Shown here: positions 43,762 through 52,252 of the stretch, piece after piece
Numbering within the stretch: position 1 is the stretch's first letter
Layout: each line of letters starts with the position of its first letter
Source: Occallatibacter gabretensis
GTDB lineage: Bacteria; Acidobacteriota; Terriglobia; Terriglobales; Acidobacteriaceae
Direction: 5' to 3'
Assembly: GCF_001449115.1 (NCBI RefSeq)
Contig: NZ_LAIJ01000009.1
Span: 2,176,114-2,240,113 of the forward strand
Length of the DNA stretch: 64,000 bases
Notes under the pieces: model-generated
Told to the model about the DNA's origin: nothing
What the model saw: the letters and a program-made list of their open reading frames with translations, nothing else
Databases searched by the model: none
Translations under genes and position numbers: made by a program

Positions 43762-44432
43762 TCAGGTTGAAATCCAATCTGCGCCACTTTTTGCTGGCGG
43801 CTGCGGTGCTATGCCTGCCTACTGTAGCTCAGCAGCCGTCTGTGCATGACCCATCTGTTCACGATTTGGCTCAGCGCGTGGACCGGCGCTACAACCAGCT
43901 TCACTCGCTGAAGGCGCAGTTCACGGAGAGCTACGAGGGCCTGGGCATGAAGCGCAGCGAGGCCGGTACGCTGCTGTTGCTCAAGCCTGGGCGCATGCGG
44001 TGGGACTACTCATCGCCTGCGGGAAAACTCTTTCTGCTTGATGGCAAATATGCGTGGTTTTACACGCGGGGCGCGGCGCAGGTACAGCGCATGGAGTCCA
44101 AAAAACTGGACGATCTGCGGTCCCCGCTGAGGTTTCTGCTGGGCCACACGCAGCTTGAAAAGGAACTGACCAATATTGCGATTACTCCCGCTCCCAACGG
44201 CCGCTTTACGCTTACCGGCCAACCAAAGGGACAGGAGAGCCGTGTGCCGAAGCTTGCGCTGACGGTTACTGCCGAGGGCTCCATTACCCGCATTGAGATC
44301 GACGAGGCTGACGGCGCTGTCACGCGGTTTACCTTTACGGACGAGCAACCCAATGCTGCGGTTCCAGAAGGGGCGTTTCACTTTACTCCGCCTGCCGGAG
44401 TGCCTGTGATGGATTCGCTACCGCCGGTTTAG
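43758..44432 (+). CDS. lolA: Outer-membrane lipoprotein carrier LolA
   Basis: Periplasmic chaperone that carries lipoproteins from the LolCDE complex to the outer membrane. The 224-residue product from GTG 43758 has a signal peptide (IRLKSNLRHFLLAAAVLCLP) and the LolA domain: LKAQFTESY, GTLLLLKPGRMRWDYSSP and YAWFYTRGAAQVQR. The C-terminus VPEGAFHFTPPAGVPVMD is typical. Start overlaps the pilin stop, so it is coupled to a pilin gene, an odd partner. Confidence 0.9.
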   Translation: MIRLKSNLRHFLLAAAVLCLPTVAQQPSVHDPSVHDLAQRVDRRYNQLHSLKAQFTESYEGLGMKRSEAGTLLLLKPGRMRWDYSSPAGKLFLLDGKYAWFYTRGAAQVQRMESKKLDDLRSPLRFLLGHTQLEKELTNIAITPAPNGRFTLTGQPKGQESRVPKLALTVTAEGSITRIEIDEADGAVTRFTFTDEQPNAAVPEGAFHFTPPAGVPVMDSLPPV

Positions 44433-44775
44433 GGAATTACAGAATCTGTGAGGAAAAAGCGGGTCTGTAAGATGTTATCTGGTTATTTTTCATAGATATA
44501 AGACTCTACGAGGCTCACAGATTTACAGAATTACAGATTCTGTACCGAGCGAAATTTTGCGTTTTTCTGTTTTCTATGTCTATTAAGTATATTATTTTCA
44601 TGTATTTGCGATCTATTTTTTACCGAAAAAAGCGTGCGAAAATGCGGTCAAAATGCGGTGAAAATGCATCTTTTGCGCCGATTTTCAACCGGGTCTGAAG
44701 CCTCATTTTTTCTGGCCATGGTGTTCCGGAGCCTAAAGGCTCCGGCTCCCTCCGTTAAGAGCGGCGGAAAATACG
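44433..44775 (+). ncRNA. Candidate structured non-coding RNA or intergenic structured DNA
   Basis: Gene-free, AT-rich stretch after lolA with several paired elements. ACAGAATCTGT (44439-44449) recurs in inverted form as ACAGATTCTGT (44533-44543). AAAATGC occurs three times with an 11-base period (44639-44667). GGAGCCTAAAGGCTCC forms a hairpin near 44738. A strong terminator follows at 44776, far from lolA (344 bases). This fits a small RNA, but no promoter is defined and it could be the lolA 3' leader. Confidence 0.3.
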
Positions 44776-44808
44776 AAGGCCCGGTCGTTGAGGACCGGGC
44801 CTTTTTTT
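44776..44808 (+). terminator. Strong intrinsic terminator
   Basis: AAGGCCCGGTC (44776-44786), 6-base loop, GACCGGGCCTT (44793-44803), then a T run to 44808: a perfect 11-bp GC-rich stem followed by T7. It is the clearest terminator of the window. The nearest upstream gene on this strand is lolA, ending 343 bases earlier. Confidence 0.85.
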
Positions 44809-44918
44809 CACTTCAAAATGAGTATGGCATAGATGGCGGTAATTTTGTGCAAACTATCTGGGAGAAATTTTGGCGCGATAAGGAGCTGACACGGAATAAA
44901 GAGAATCTGCTTCCGTGG

Positions 44919-44980
44919 TATTCCCAGGTCCCAGAAGCAGGGCCCCGGCTACGCTCAGGGCAGGCTCCGGGGCACCCAGT
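44919..44980. repeat. REP-like element with GGGGCACCC ending
   Basis: CCCAGGTCCC, GGGCCCCGG, CTCAGGGCAGG and CTCCGGGGCACCC occur in sequence and can pair with each other in several ways. The ending matches the element in murI (13042-13076) and module 2 of repeat copies 1 and 3. From here to 45034 no gene is seen. Confidence 0.45.
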
Positions 44981-45034
44981 TTTCGCGGGGGAACGGGCGA
45001 CTTTAGACCTGAGCCACCCGCCTGCCTGCAGCAT

Positions 45035-45184
45035 TCACAGGCCGCGTCTGCGTCCGATAAACAGGTTGTAGATCAGGACTATCACCGCGACGACAAGCAG
45101 CAGGTGAATGAGACTTCCCGCGATGTGAAAACTGAAACCCAGAAGCCACAAAACCACGAGGATAACAATGATTGTCCAAAGCAT
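45035..45184 (-). CDS. Small membrane protein, lmo0937-like family
   Basis: A 49-residue protein with two short membrane helices: MLWTIIVILVVLWLLGFS and LIHLLLVVAVIVLIYNLF, ending in a basic tail GRRRGL. This pattern matches the widespread lmo0937/DUF5670-type tiny membrane proteins, whose role is unknown. AAGGA precedes the ATG. Longer in-frame starts upstream are not supported. It is divergent from the Crp/Fnr gene, which might regulate it. Confidence 0.8.
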   Translation of the reverse strand: MLWTIIVILVVLWLLGFSFHIAGSLIHLLLVVAVIVLIYNLFIGRRRGL

Positions 45185-45252
45185 ATATTCCTTCTTTCTG
45201 CATGGCGGGCGCACACGGTATTTCGACGATAGAGAGATAGCTTGCAGGCAGT

Positions 45253-45270
45253 CTGAGCAATAGTGCTCAG
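45253..45270. promoter_or_regulatory. Short perfect palindrome in the divergent intergenic region
   Basis: CTGAGCA (45253-45259), four bases, TGCTCAG (45264-45270). It lies between the divergent small membrane protein gene (start 45184) and the Crp/Fnr gene (start 45454). The size fits a dimeric regulator site or a small hairpin. It is not the classical Crp or Fnr consensus. Confidence 0.35.
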
Positions 45271-45453
45271 AGATGGAATGGAAACGCAGCGGAGAGCGCC
45301 TTTCACTGAAAATAGTGGAATGGTGTATAAAACGAGACAGACTACCCACTGGACCCATGAAAAACTTAAATCGGGGACGCTGCGTCTACCGCACAGCGTT
45401 CCAGGATGAGGTTGCTTTCATTGTGAAGATACTGACCGGAAGGAGGCTATTTG

Positions 45454-46179
45454 ATGGCTCTCGCTATTCCGACTTCATTTGACCCAGCGACATTCTTGGC
45501 AAATGCGGGCCTGGGTCGAAGAATCGTCGAACTGATGCCGGGTGAGAACTTCTTCTCCCAAGGCGACTCAGCAGACTCCGTCTTTTATCTTCAGAAGGGC
45601 CGCGCCAAGGTGATGGTCGTTTCGAAAGTTGGCAAAGAAGCCACTATCATGCTTCTCTCTGCATGCGATTTTGTTGGAGAAGAGGCGCTTGCAGCTGTCG
45701 GAGGGCTAAGACTGACCACGGCTACCGCCGTCACCGCCTGCACCGCACTTAAAATCATGAAAGAAGAGATGATCCGCGTAATGCATGAGGAACATGCGTT
45801 CTCAGATCTCTTCCTTACATTTCTGCTGGCCCGCAGCATGCGCACTCAGGCCGATCTTGTAGACCAACTTTTCAACTCCAGTGAAAAGCGTTTGGCGCGG
45901 ATTCTCCTATTGATGGCGGAGTTTGGCAAACCCGGAGAACCAGAGACACTGATTCCGAAGATCACGCAGGAGACACTGGCCGAGATGATCGGCACGACAC
46001 GGTCTCGCGTCAGCTTTTTTATGAACCGGTTCCGCAAACTGGGCTTTATTGATTACAACGGCCGTATCCGCGTACATAAATCTCTGCTCAACGTGGTTCT
46101 GCACGATCAACTGCCGGAAGATCATGCCATGAAGCCTGAGCTTTCCGTGACTCCACGAAGTCGATTAAATCCCTCCTAG
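45454..46179 (+). CDS. Crp/Fnr-family transcriptional regulator
   Basis: A 241-residue regulator. The cyclic-nucleotide-binding-like domain is at about residues 15-130 (PGENFFSQGDSADSVFYLQKG split at FSQGD, and DFVGEEALAAVGG). A dimer helix follows, then a winged HTH (ITQETLAEMIGTTRSRVSFF, then MNRFRKLGFIDYNGRI). The key cAMP-contact residues cannot be confirmed and no Fe-S Cys cluster as in Fnr is present, so the ligand is unknown. AGGAGG lies 8 bases before ATG 45454. Confidence 0.9.
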   Translation: MALAIPTSFDPATFLANAGLGRRIVELMPGENFFSQGDSADSVFYLQKGRAKVMVVSKVGKEATIMLLSACDFVGEEALAAVGGLRLTTATAVTACTALKIMKEEMIRVMHEEHAFSDLFLTFLLARSMRTQADLVDQLFNSSEKRLARILLLMAEFGKPGEPETLIPKITQETLAEMIGTTRSRVSFFMNRFRKLGFIDYNGRIRVHKSLLNVVLHDQLPEDHAMKPELSVTPRSRLNPS

Positions 46180-46366
46180 GCCAGCGCCGCCCATTCAGCG
46201 TGTGCAATATAGAACAGCACAGGGTTCTCCGCAATGGGATACTCACTCCATTCCCTCGGATTGCAGCCCGTGTGGCGTATTGTGAGCAAAAATGAACAGA
46301 CGCGTTCAGGCTGCGTGATTACGATTCCGCTACTAGCCCAAAACCTAAAAGTGGGAGGAGTACGCG

Positions 46367-46621
46367 ATGTTATCTCCAGCGAAATTCCATCACAGGCAAA
46401 CCAAATACGGAGGCCACGATTCGATTTGTTCCGCGTGCCTTAGGACAGTGGCATGGGTTGAGTTTGAATGGGAGTTGGTCCCTCTTGAATCTGCGCACGT
46501 TTGCGATCCAGTGAATCTGTATTGGATGAGTCAAGGACGGGTGTCTGCACTCGTGCCTGATCAGGCAGTTGCGCCCAGTTGCCGTCGAGTGGCGGCAGAG
46601 AATAATGCGACGGGTGAATGA
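46367..46621 (+). CDS. Small Cys/His protein, tandem copy 1
   Basis: An 84-residue protein with no family I recognise. It has C21-x2-C24 and, 20 residues later, H44-x-C46, plus His at 8, 9 and 17: a plausible single zinc site. The same layout is kept in the copy at 47570-47818, about 1.2 kb away, with all these Cys and His conserved. GGGAGGAG lies 6 bases before the ATG. The tail after residue 60 differs between copies. Function unknown. Confidence 0.6.
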   Translation: MLSPAKFHHRQTKYGGHDSICSACLRTVAWVEFEWELVPLESAHVCDPVNLYWMSQGRVSALVPDQAVAPSCRRVAAENNATGE

Positions 46622-46711
46622 GCGGGATAGCCCTGGCAATACAGGACAGTGCATCTCAAAACAGTTTTCCGGCAATATTACTACCGTTGTGATAGTAGAG
46701 AAGGGGCTGAG

Positions 46712-46999
46712 ATGAGCCAATATGCAGAATTGCTGGTTTCGACTGATGGCGAATACGTCAGTCTATTGATGAAATCCTTGGTCGCTTTAGAGGAGTTGCA
46801 ACTGGCCTGGCAGGTAAAGACCAAACATAACCTGGAAGGTCCTGACAACGGGGCAACGATGATATTGCGGGGAGAGCCTATGCGTATCGCAGATAGCTGG
46901 ACGAAGGATGTAGCACACGATCCCTCACACCTAAATATTTGCATAACAGCTTTCCTCGGACGCGGCGCGTCCAGCGAGTACATAGATAAGACCTTTTAG
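46712..46999 (+). CDS. Hypothetical small protein
   Basis: A 95-residue soluble protein, opening SQYAELLVSTDGEYVSLLMK and ending near HLNICITAFLGRGASSEY. It has mixed alpha/beta character, with no signal peptide, membrane helix or recognised motif. AAGGGG upstream of ATG 46712 supports translation. It lies between the two copies of the small Cys/His gene, so it may belong to the same unit. Confidence 0.5.
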   Translation: MSQYAELLVSTDGEYVSLLMKSLVALEELQLAWQVKTKHNLEGPDNGATMILRGEPMRIADSWTKDVAHDPSHLNICITAFLGRGASSEYIDKTF

Positions 47000-47111
47000 C
47001 ACTGTGGCGCGGCAGTGGGCTGCCGTGTGTAAGGCCAATCGCTGCGGCAGTCTCAATTAGTTAGGCCTTCGGCCTCGCGGCGTATAGCGTCTACGATTGC
47101 GTCGGTTTCTT

Positions 47112-47336
47112 CTAGGTAGGCCGGGAAGTGTCTCCCAATGAAGTTGTTAGGCGTGATGCCAGTTTTTGAGCCTCATTTTTATACATCCAGAACTTCATCT
47201 CCTTGATGTTTCCCCTCCGCATTTCTTCTAGCGATTCGAAATAATTACACTTCAACGTCAGCACCCCTCCATTGCCGCCGTCTGCCTCTTCGACATTCGT
47301 TTTTTGAAGAAATGAAAAATCTTCTAAATCAACCAC
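47112..47336 (-). CDS. Hypothetical small protein
   Basis: A 74-residue charged protein (opening VDLEDFSFLQKTNVEEAD, with EMRRGNIKEMKFWMYKNEAQ as a likely helix). It starts with GTG 47336 and has GGAGG about 9 bases upstream, the main reason to list it. No family recognised. Opposite in direction to its neighbours. Confidence 0.35.
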   Translation of the reverse strand: MVDLEDFSFLQKTNVEEADGGNGGVLTLKCNYFESLEEMRRGNIKEMKFWMYKNEAQKLASRLTTSLGDTSRPT

Positions 47337-47569
47337 GATGTAAGTCCTCCGATGGCACAGCTCCTAAGTGATTCGATGAGGATTTAGGCCGGTCGCAATA
47401 CTGGCATCGGCCTACGAAACATCCACAAAAGTAATGCATATGAAGATCATTGGTAAGAGTATCTATCGGAGGACGCTGCGGATTGTGAGCAAAATTGCTC
47501 AGAATCATTGGTTCAACGCGATTATTATTCTGCTGCCAGCCCAAAAATCCAGCAGCGGAAAGACGCGCG

Positions 47570-47818
47570 ATGTTATCTCAAGCGAAATTCCATCACAGGC
47601 ACAACAAATACGGAGGCCACGATTCGATTTGTACCGCGTGCCTTATGACGGTGGCGTTGGTCCAGCATGAATGGGAGTTGGCTTCTCTTGAATCCGTCCA
47701 CATTTGCGATCCAGTCAATCTGTATCGGATTAGTCAAGGAAGGGTGTCCGAACTTATAGGAGATCAAGGGGTTGAGGCCAGTGGCCTGCTAACGGCTCGA
47801 CGCGATATGCCTTCATAG
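47570..47818 (+). CDS. Small Cys/His protein, tandem copy 2
   Basis: An 82-residue paralogue of the protein at 46367-46621. The core from LS-AKFHHR through KYGGHDSICTACL, EWELASLESVHICDPVNLY and SQGRVS is shared. C21, C24, H44 and C46 and three further His are conserved, while many other positions vary. The upstream DNA is also similar for about 90 bases (from the ATTGTGAGCAAAA run on), showing a segment duplication. The Shine-Dalgarno (GGAAAG) is weaker than in copy 1. Confidence 0.55.
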   Translation: MLSQAKFHHRHNKYGGHDSICTACLMTVALVQHEWELASLESVHICDPVNLYRISQGRVSELIGDQGVEASGLLTARRDMPS

Positions 47819-48045
47819 TCCTCGCGCTCAGATGATGAGTGGACAGTGGTTGTGAAATGGCTCTAAGGCTTCATCATGCCTGGCATCAGCCATGCTGGAT
47901 GGCATCATAAAGCGCATTGCTGACGCGCAGCGGAAGAGATGGGCAGCAAACAAGAAAGCATAGAGAATTGCAGGAGAGCATCCGCTAAGGCTGCGACAGC
48001 GCGTGTGAAGCATGCGTCTGCTTCGTCTTCGGGAATGCTTTCGCT

Positions 48046-49290
48046 TTACTCGTATCTCAGCGCTTCAATGGGGTCTAGATTGGCTGCACGAATTGCCGGG
48101 ATCATTCCGCTTACGAGGCCTGTGAGCATGAGGATTACTGTGGCGACAATGACCGATGCGGGCGAGATTGCTAGTTGTATATCGGCGTTCTCTGCGTGCA
48201 GTGCGATGTTGCTGTAGAAGGGAATTCTTCCGACGGCGAGCGAGACCAGATAGGCGAGTGCGATGCCGGTGACGCCGCCGACTGCCGTAATGGCCAGCGC
48301 TTCGGCAAGGAACTGCGTGAGGATGTGCTGCTTGCGCGCGCCGAGCGCCTTTTCTATGCCAATCTCTTTGGTGCGTTGCTGCACGGCAACGAGCATGATG
48401 TTCATGAGCCCGATACCCGCAATGCCCAGCGTGAGCGCGCCCACGAGCGACAGCAGCACCTGCAGCGCCAACGACAAGATGCTGAACTGGTGGAGCTGAC
48501 TCATGAGGTTCGCGACATGCACGGCTTCATGGTCTGTGGGGCGAAAGTGATGCGCTGCGCCAAGGGCCGTGCGCGTGGTCTGCTCTATCATCTGGTAGTC
48601 GCCTTGATAGTCGAACCAGAGGCCGCCAAGATACTTGGTGTCCACGAGGTCGCTCATGGTGCTGAAGGGCACGTAGACTTGGCGGTTGGCGTCGTTGTCT
48701 TCACCGCCCTCCTGCATCTTGGGCTTGAGCACGCCGATGATGGTGAAGTGCACGCCGTTGAGCCGGATGGTTTCGCCGAGCGCCCAGCCGCCGGAGAAGA
48801 GCTTTGTTTTGGCCTCTGAGCCAATGACGCATACGTGCGCGCGCTGTTCTTCTTCCTGACCGTTATAGAAGCGGCCTTGATCGAGGTCCAGCTTCCAAAT
48901 GTCCTGAAAGACGGGGCGCACGCCGTTGATGGTCCATGTGTAGGAGTGCAGATCGTTCTGCACTGTCACGTCTTTGTATGCTGCTGGAGAGATCCGCCGA
49001 AGGCCGGGCACCGAAATCATCAGACGGTCTACATCGTCGAGCGTGAGGCGTACCTGTGCGCCGGCCTTTTCGCCGCCGGCCTGCTCACTGGTCTTGCCCG
49101 GAAAGACGCCGATGGTGTTGGTGCTCCACTGCGCGAAGATGGCCTGAATGGCATTAGCAAAGCCCGCGCCGTAAGCCAGCAGCAGCACCACTGTGGCAAT
49201 ACCCCACGCCATGCCGGCGATGGTGATGAGGGTGCGGCGACGGTTGAAGAGCATGGCATCCCATGCCTGGCCGAGAATGTCTTTGAGCAT
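48046..49290 (-). CDS. ABC transporter permease (MacB/FtsX type), copy 1
   Basis: A 414-residue permease: helix 1 near residues 18-45, a large periplasmic MacB-type domain (about 45-285) and three C-terminal helices. It has the conserved QQRTKEIGIEKALGARKQHI motif and the ending LDPIEALRYE. Type VII (mechanotransmission) ABC systems use such permeases to drive periplasmic processes such as export or lipoprotein release. It starts five bases after the stop of the second permease. No ATPase gene is adjacent in the window. Confidence 0.9.
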   Translation of the reverse strand: MLKDILGQAWDAMLFNRRRTLITIAGMAWGIATVVLLLAYGAGFANAIQAIFAQWSTNTIGVFPGKTSEQAGGEKAGAQVRLTLDDVDRLMISVPGLRRISPAAYKDVTVQNDLHSYTWTINGVRPVFQDIWKLDLDQGRFYNGQEEEQRAHVCVIGSEAKTKLFSGGWALGETIRLNGVHFTIIGVLKPKMQEGGEDNDANRQVYVPFSTMSDLVDTKYLGGLWFDYQGDYQMIEQTTRTALGAAHHFRPTDHEAVHVANLMSQLHQFSILSLALQVLLSLVGALTLGIAGIGLMNIMLVAVQQRTKEIGIEKALGARKQHILTQFLAEALAITAVGGVTGIALAYLVSLAVGRIPFYSNIALHAENADIQLAISPASVIVATVILMLTGLVSGMIPAIRAANLDPIEALRYE

Positions 49291-49295
49291 CGCCT

Positions 49296-50549
49296 TTACT
49301 CTCTCCGCAGCGCTTCAATTGGATCCATTGCCGCCGCTTTGCTTGCCGGATACAGTCCTGCCACTACGCCGCAGAGCACCAGCGAGCCCATTGCCAGCGC
49401 CGCGGACCACGGGACGAGTCTAGGCGGATCGAAGCCCGGAATTGCGCCCGTAAAGAGTGCCTGCAATGTCTCCATAAATGCAGCCGAGACCGCGATCCCG
49501 ATTGCGCCGCTTACGCCTGTGAGCAGGAGGCCCTCCCAGAAGAATTGCGAGAGAATGCTCAGCTGCGTTGCGCCCAGGGCCTTGCGCAGGCCGATTTCGC
49601 GTGTACGCTCAGTTACGGAGACCAGCATGATGTTTACGATTCCTACCGCGCCGAGCGAGAGCGTCACGATGCCGACGCCGCCGAGAAAGACATCCATGGC
49701 CGTAAAGATTGCGCCTACCATCTTTCCGGTGCGGATCGTATCCCACTCATCGAATGCGTCCGCCATATTCGGATCGAAGCCGTGACGCTCCGCAATGACG
49801 CGGTGCACGGCTGCGATGGCTGCTGCTGAATCGCCATGTATTGCGGGCTGGTATTGGATGGAGGTCAGCGCATCCTGGGGAATGTTTTCTCCCTTGACTG
49901 GAAAGAGCTCATGCATGGTGGTGACGGGGATGTAAATCTTCTGGTCGTCGGAGTCGTTGTTGCCACGTGCCAGAGATGCTAGTGTGCCTACGATGCGGAA
50001 CTCTGTGCCATTGATGGTGATGGCTTCGCCGAGAAAGGGACGGCCGGGAAAGAGCAGATGCGTGGTCTTATAGCCGAGCACGGCCACGCGCCGCCGGTCG
50101 GCGAGATCATCACTGTTTAGAAAGCGGCCCTGCGACAGAGGAATGTTGCGAACGATGGGGTAGGTGGTGTCCACACCCATGACGCGGCTAGAGGTGTTGC
50201 TCCACTGGCTCACTTCGTACAGGTCGGTCCGCTGGAGTTCCATCGTGAGTCCGCGTAGTTCCGGCAGGCTGCGCAGCGCCTCGGCGTCGCGCAAGGTGAG
50301 CTGATAAGGGCGCATGCCGGTGTGCTGGTTTGCTACGGCGGGAATGGTGCCGTTCCACATCATCACCAGGTCGTCGCCGAGCGTGGCCATATTTCTGTGC
50401 TGGCCGGATCGGAAGCCTTCTCCGAGGCCTACCAGTACCAATAGCGAGCCTACGCCCCATGCGATGCCGAACATGGTCAAGAAGCTACGCAGCTTGTTGG
50501 CTACGATGGCGCGAAAGACCTGGCTGAGCGTGTCGGAGAAATTCTGCAT
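49296..50549 (-). CDS. ABC transporter permease (MacB/FtsX type), copy 2
   Basis: A 417-residue paralogue of the previous gene with the same plan: VANKLRSFLTMFGIAWGVGSL at the N-terminus, periplasmic domain, then TERTREIGLRKALGATQLSI and the ending AAAMDPIEALRRE. The two probably form a heterodimeric permease. The ATPase and membrane-fusion subunits are not in the window upstream or downstream. Confidence 0.9.
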   Translation of the reverse strand: MQNFSDTLSQVFRAIVANKLRSFLTMFGIAWGVGSLLVLVGLGEGFRSGQHRNMATLGDDLVMMWNGTIPAVANQHTGMRPYQLTLRDAEALRSLPELRGLTMELQRTDLYEVSQWSNTSSRVMGVDTTYPIVRNIPLSQGRFLNSDDLADRRRVAVLGYKTTHLLFPGRPFLGEAITINGTEFRIVGTLASLARGNNDSDDQKIYIPVTTMHELFPVKGENIPQDALTSIQYQPAIHGDSAAAIAAVHRVIAERHGFDPNMADAFDEWDTIRTGKMVGAIFTAMDVFLGGVGIVTLSLGAVGIVNIMLVSVTERTREIGLRKALGATQLSILSQFFWEGLLLTGVSGAIGIAVSAAFMETLQALFTGAIPGFDPPRLVPWSAALAMGSLVLCGVVAGLYPASKAAAMDPIEALRRE

Positions 50550-50791
50550 GGCGGTAAGACGCTGTTTTGCAGCGTATGTTTGTTGGTACGCAGAATGGGG
50601 CGGAGCAGTTCCGTGCTATTGGCCAAGGAAGAAGCCCAACCGAGAGCATTGAGTCAAGATGACTTGCCAGAGATATTCATGCCCGTCGACCGCCTGCGAT
50701 CCTGAATCGTTCTTACCGGATTTTTCGGCAAAAAACACCAACGAATGCCAACCTGGGTGGGTCAGCTGGTAACGAAAATGCTCATTTCACT

Positions 50792-51115
50792 CTAAACAGT
50801 AATGATTGTGAAAACAGCTGTTGCTTGACCACCAGAAGCCCCCGAGGCGAGGACAGAAAAAGTAACGCTGGTCACATTGTCTGCTGCCAAGACACCCGGG
50901 AGATTGCCTGGATTGACTACCTGATCATTGGACCCCGCAACTGTGTACGACGGAATATATGTAGCGGCAGACACCGGTATTGAGTCTGTGTGATTCCAAA
51001 CCATGGATAAACAGCTCGTAGCGATGATCCTTGAATTCGGCGCGTCAAGCGAAATTAAAAAATTTTGCGGACCTGCCCCGACGATAGCGGTACCCCAACC
51101 TACTTGCACACCCAT
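50792..51115 (-). CDS. Hypothetical small protein
   Basis: A 107-residue protein, not recognised. It is rich in Ser, Thr, Val, Ala and Gly with alternating hydrophobics (VTSVTFSVLASGASGGQATA), so probably all-beta; there is no signal peptide. It begins VQVGWGTAIVGAGPQNFLIS. In style and size it resembles the other orphan at 1782-2093, but I see no clear alignment. A GGAGGA run lies upstream of the start. Confidence 0.45.
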   Translation of the reverse strand: MGVQVGWGTAIVGAGPQNFLISLDAPNSRIIATSCLSMVWNHTDSIPVSAATYIPSYTVAGSNDQVVNPGNLPGVLAADNVTSVTFSVLASGASGGQATAVFTIITV

Positions 51116-51199
51116 AACTCTTCCTCCTCATCCATACAGAGTTTGATAGTGATGTATTGTGCTGCAGCCGTCAGTACCGTTTCAACTGTTGTGCAAGCA

Positions 51200-52057
51200 C
51201 TATTTTGGATAGGTGTAGAAGCCGCGGCCGGATTTGCGACCCTTCCAGCCGGCGTCCACCATCTTTATTAGTAGCGGGCAGGGGCGAAACTTGGGGTCGC
51301 CGTGGCCTTCGTGCAGGACGCGGAGGATGTCCACGCACACGTCGAGGCCGATGAAGTCGGCTAACGTGAGGGGGCCCATTGGGTGCGCCATGCCTAGTTT
51401 GAAGACCTGGTCGATGGCTTCCGGTGTGGCTACGCCTTCCATGACGGCGAAGGCTGCTTCGTTGATGAGGGGCATCAGGACGCGGTTGGAGACGAAGCCG
51501 GGCGCGTCGTTGACTTCTACCGGTGTTTTGCCCAGCTGGATCGATAGTTCGCTGACCTTTGCGTAGGTTTCGTCGCTAGTCTGAAGGCCGCGGATTACCT
51601 CTACCAGCGTCATTACCGGCACGGGATTGAAGAAGTGCATTCCGATGACGTTTTGTGGGCGCTGGGTGAGAGCGGCGAGTTTGGTGATGGAGATGGATGA
51701 GGTGTTGGTGGCCAGGATGGCGGATGCGGGAAGGATTTCGTCGAGGGAGCGGAAGATTTCGGCTTTGAGTTCGTAGCGTTCCGTGGCTGCTTCGATAGCG
51801 AAATCGGCGGATGAGAGCGCAGCGCGGTCGGCTGTGGGTGTGATGCGTTCGAGGGCGGCTTCGATATCAGTTACCGCCAGCTTGCCTTTGGCTGCTTCGC
51901 GGGCGAGGTTGGCGCGGATGGATTCGATGGCGTGATCGAGTTGATGTTGCGCCACGTCGCAGAGCAGGACCTGGAAGCCGGAGCGGGCGAAAACATGCGC
52001 TATGCCTGAACCCATTGTGCCTGCGCCTACTACGCCTACTGTTTTGATCTCTGACAC
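51200..52057 (-). CDS. 3-hydroxybutyryl-CoA / 3-hydroxyacyl-CoA dehydrogenase
   Basis: Oxidises or reduces 3-hydroxyacyl-CoA with NAD(H). The 285-residue product has the NAD-binding [20 protein letters not shown] at the N-terminus, [28 protein letters not shown] (catalytic His) and [17 protein letters not shown]. The C-terminal [19 protein letters not shown] is standard. Length is that of the stand-alone Hbd type. Substrate chain length and pathway direction are not shown. Confidence 0.94.
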   Translation of the reverse strand: MSEIKTVGVVGAGTMGSGIAHVFARSGFQVLLCDVAQHQLDHAIESIRANLAREAAKGKLAVTDIEAALERITPTADRAALSSADFAIEAATERYELKAEIFRSLDEILPASAILATNTSSISITKLAALTQRPQNVIGMHFFNPVPVMTLVEVIRGLQTSDETYAKVSELSIQLGKTPVEVNDAPGFVSNRVLMPLINEAAFAVMEGVATPEAIDQVFKLGMAHPMGPLTLADFIGLDVCVDILRVLHEGHGDPKFRPCPLLIKMVDAGWKGRKSGRGFYTYPK

Positions 52058-52252
52058 TTAACCCTCCTTGCCAGAGTGGAGTTTAGCAGGCGCCGCCCGC
52101 GCCGGCTTTTTGCGGCCGCGCCATCTTGCTTCTATATCTGTTTGGAAATTGTTGGGCGCATATCCGCCCTTTTCATCGCGTATTACGTTGCTGGCTCTCC
52201 TGCTACTGCGGACGCCTTTGACATCGCGGTTCCTTGGTGCCAGTATCGTACG

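Noticed and set aside
46234..46443. Alternative frames conserved between the two small Cys/His loci (also 47434-47670)
   Set aside because: Their similarity follows from DNA similarity of the duplicated segment; the frame with conserved Cys/His and a strong Shine-Dalgarno is the better choice.
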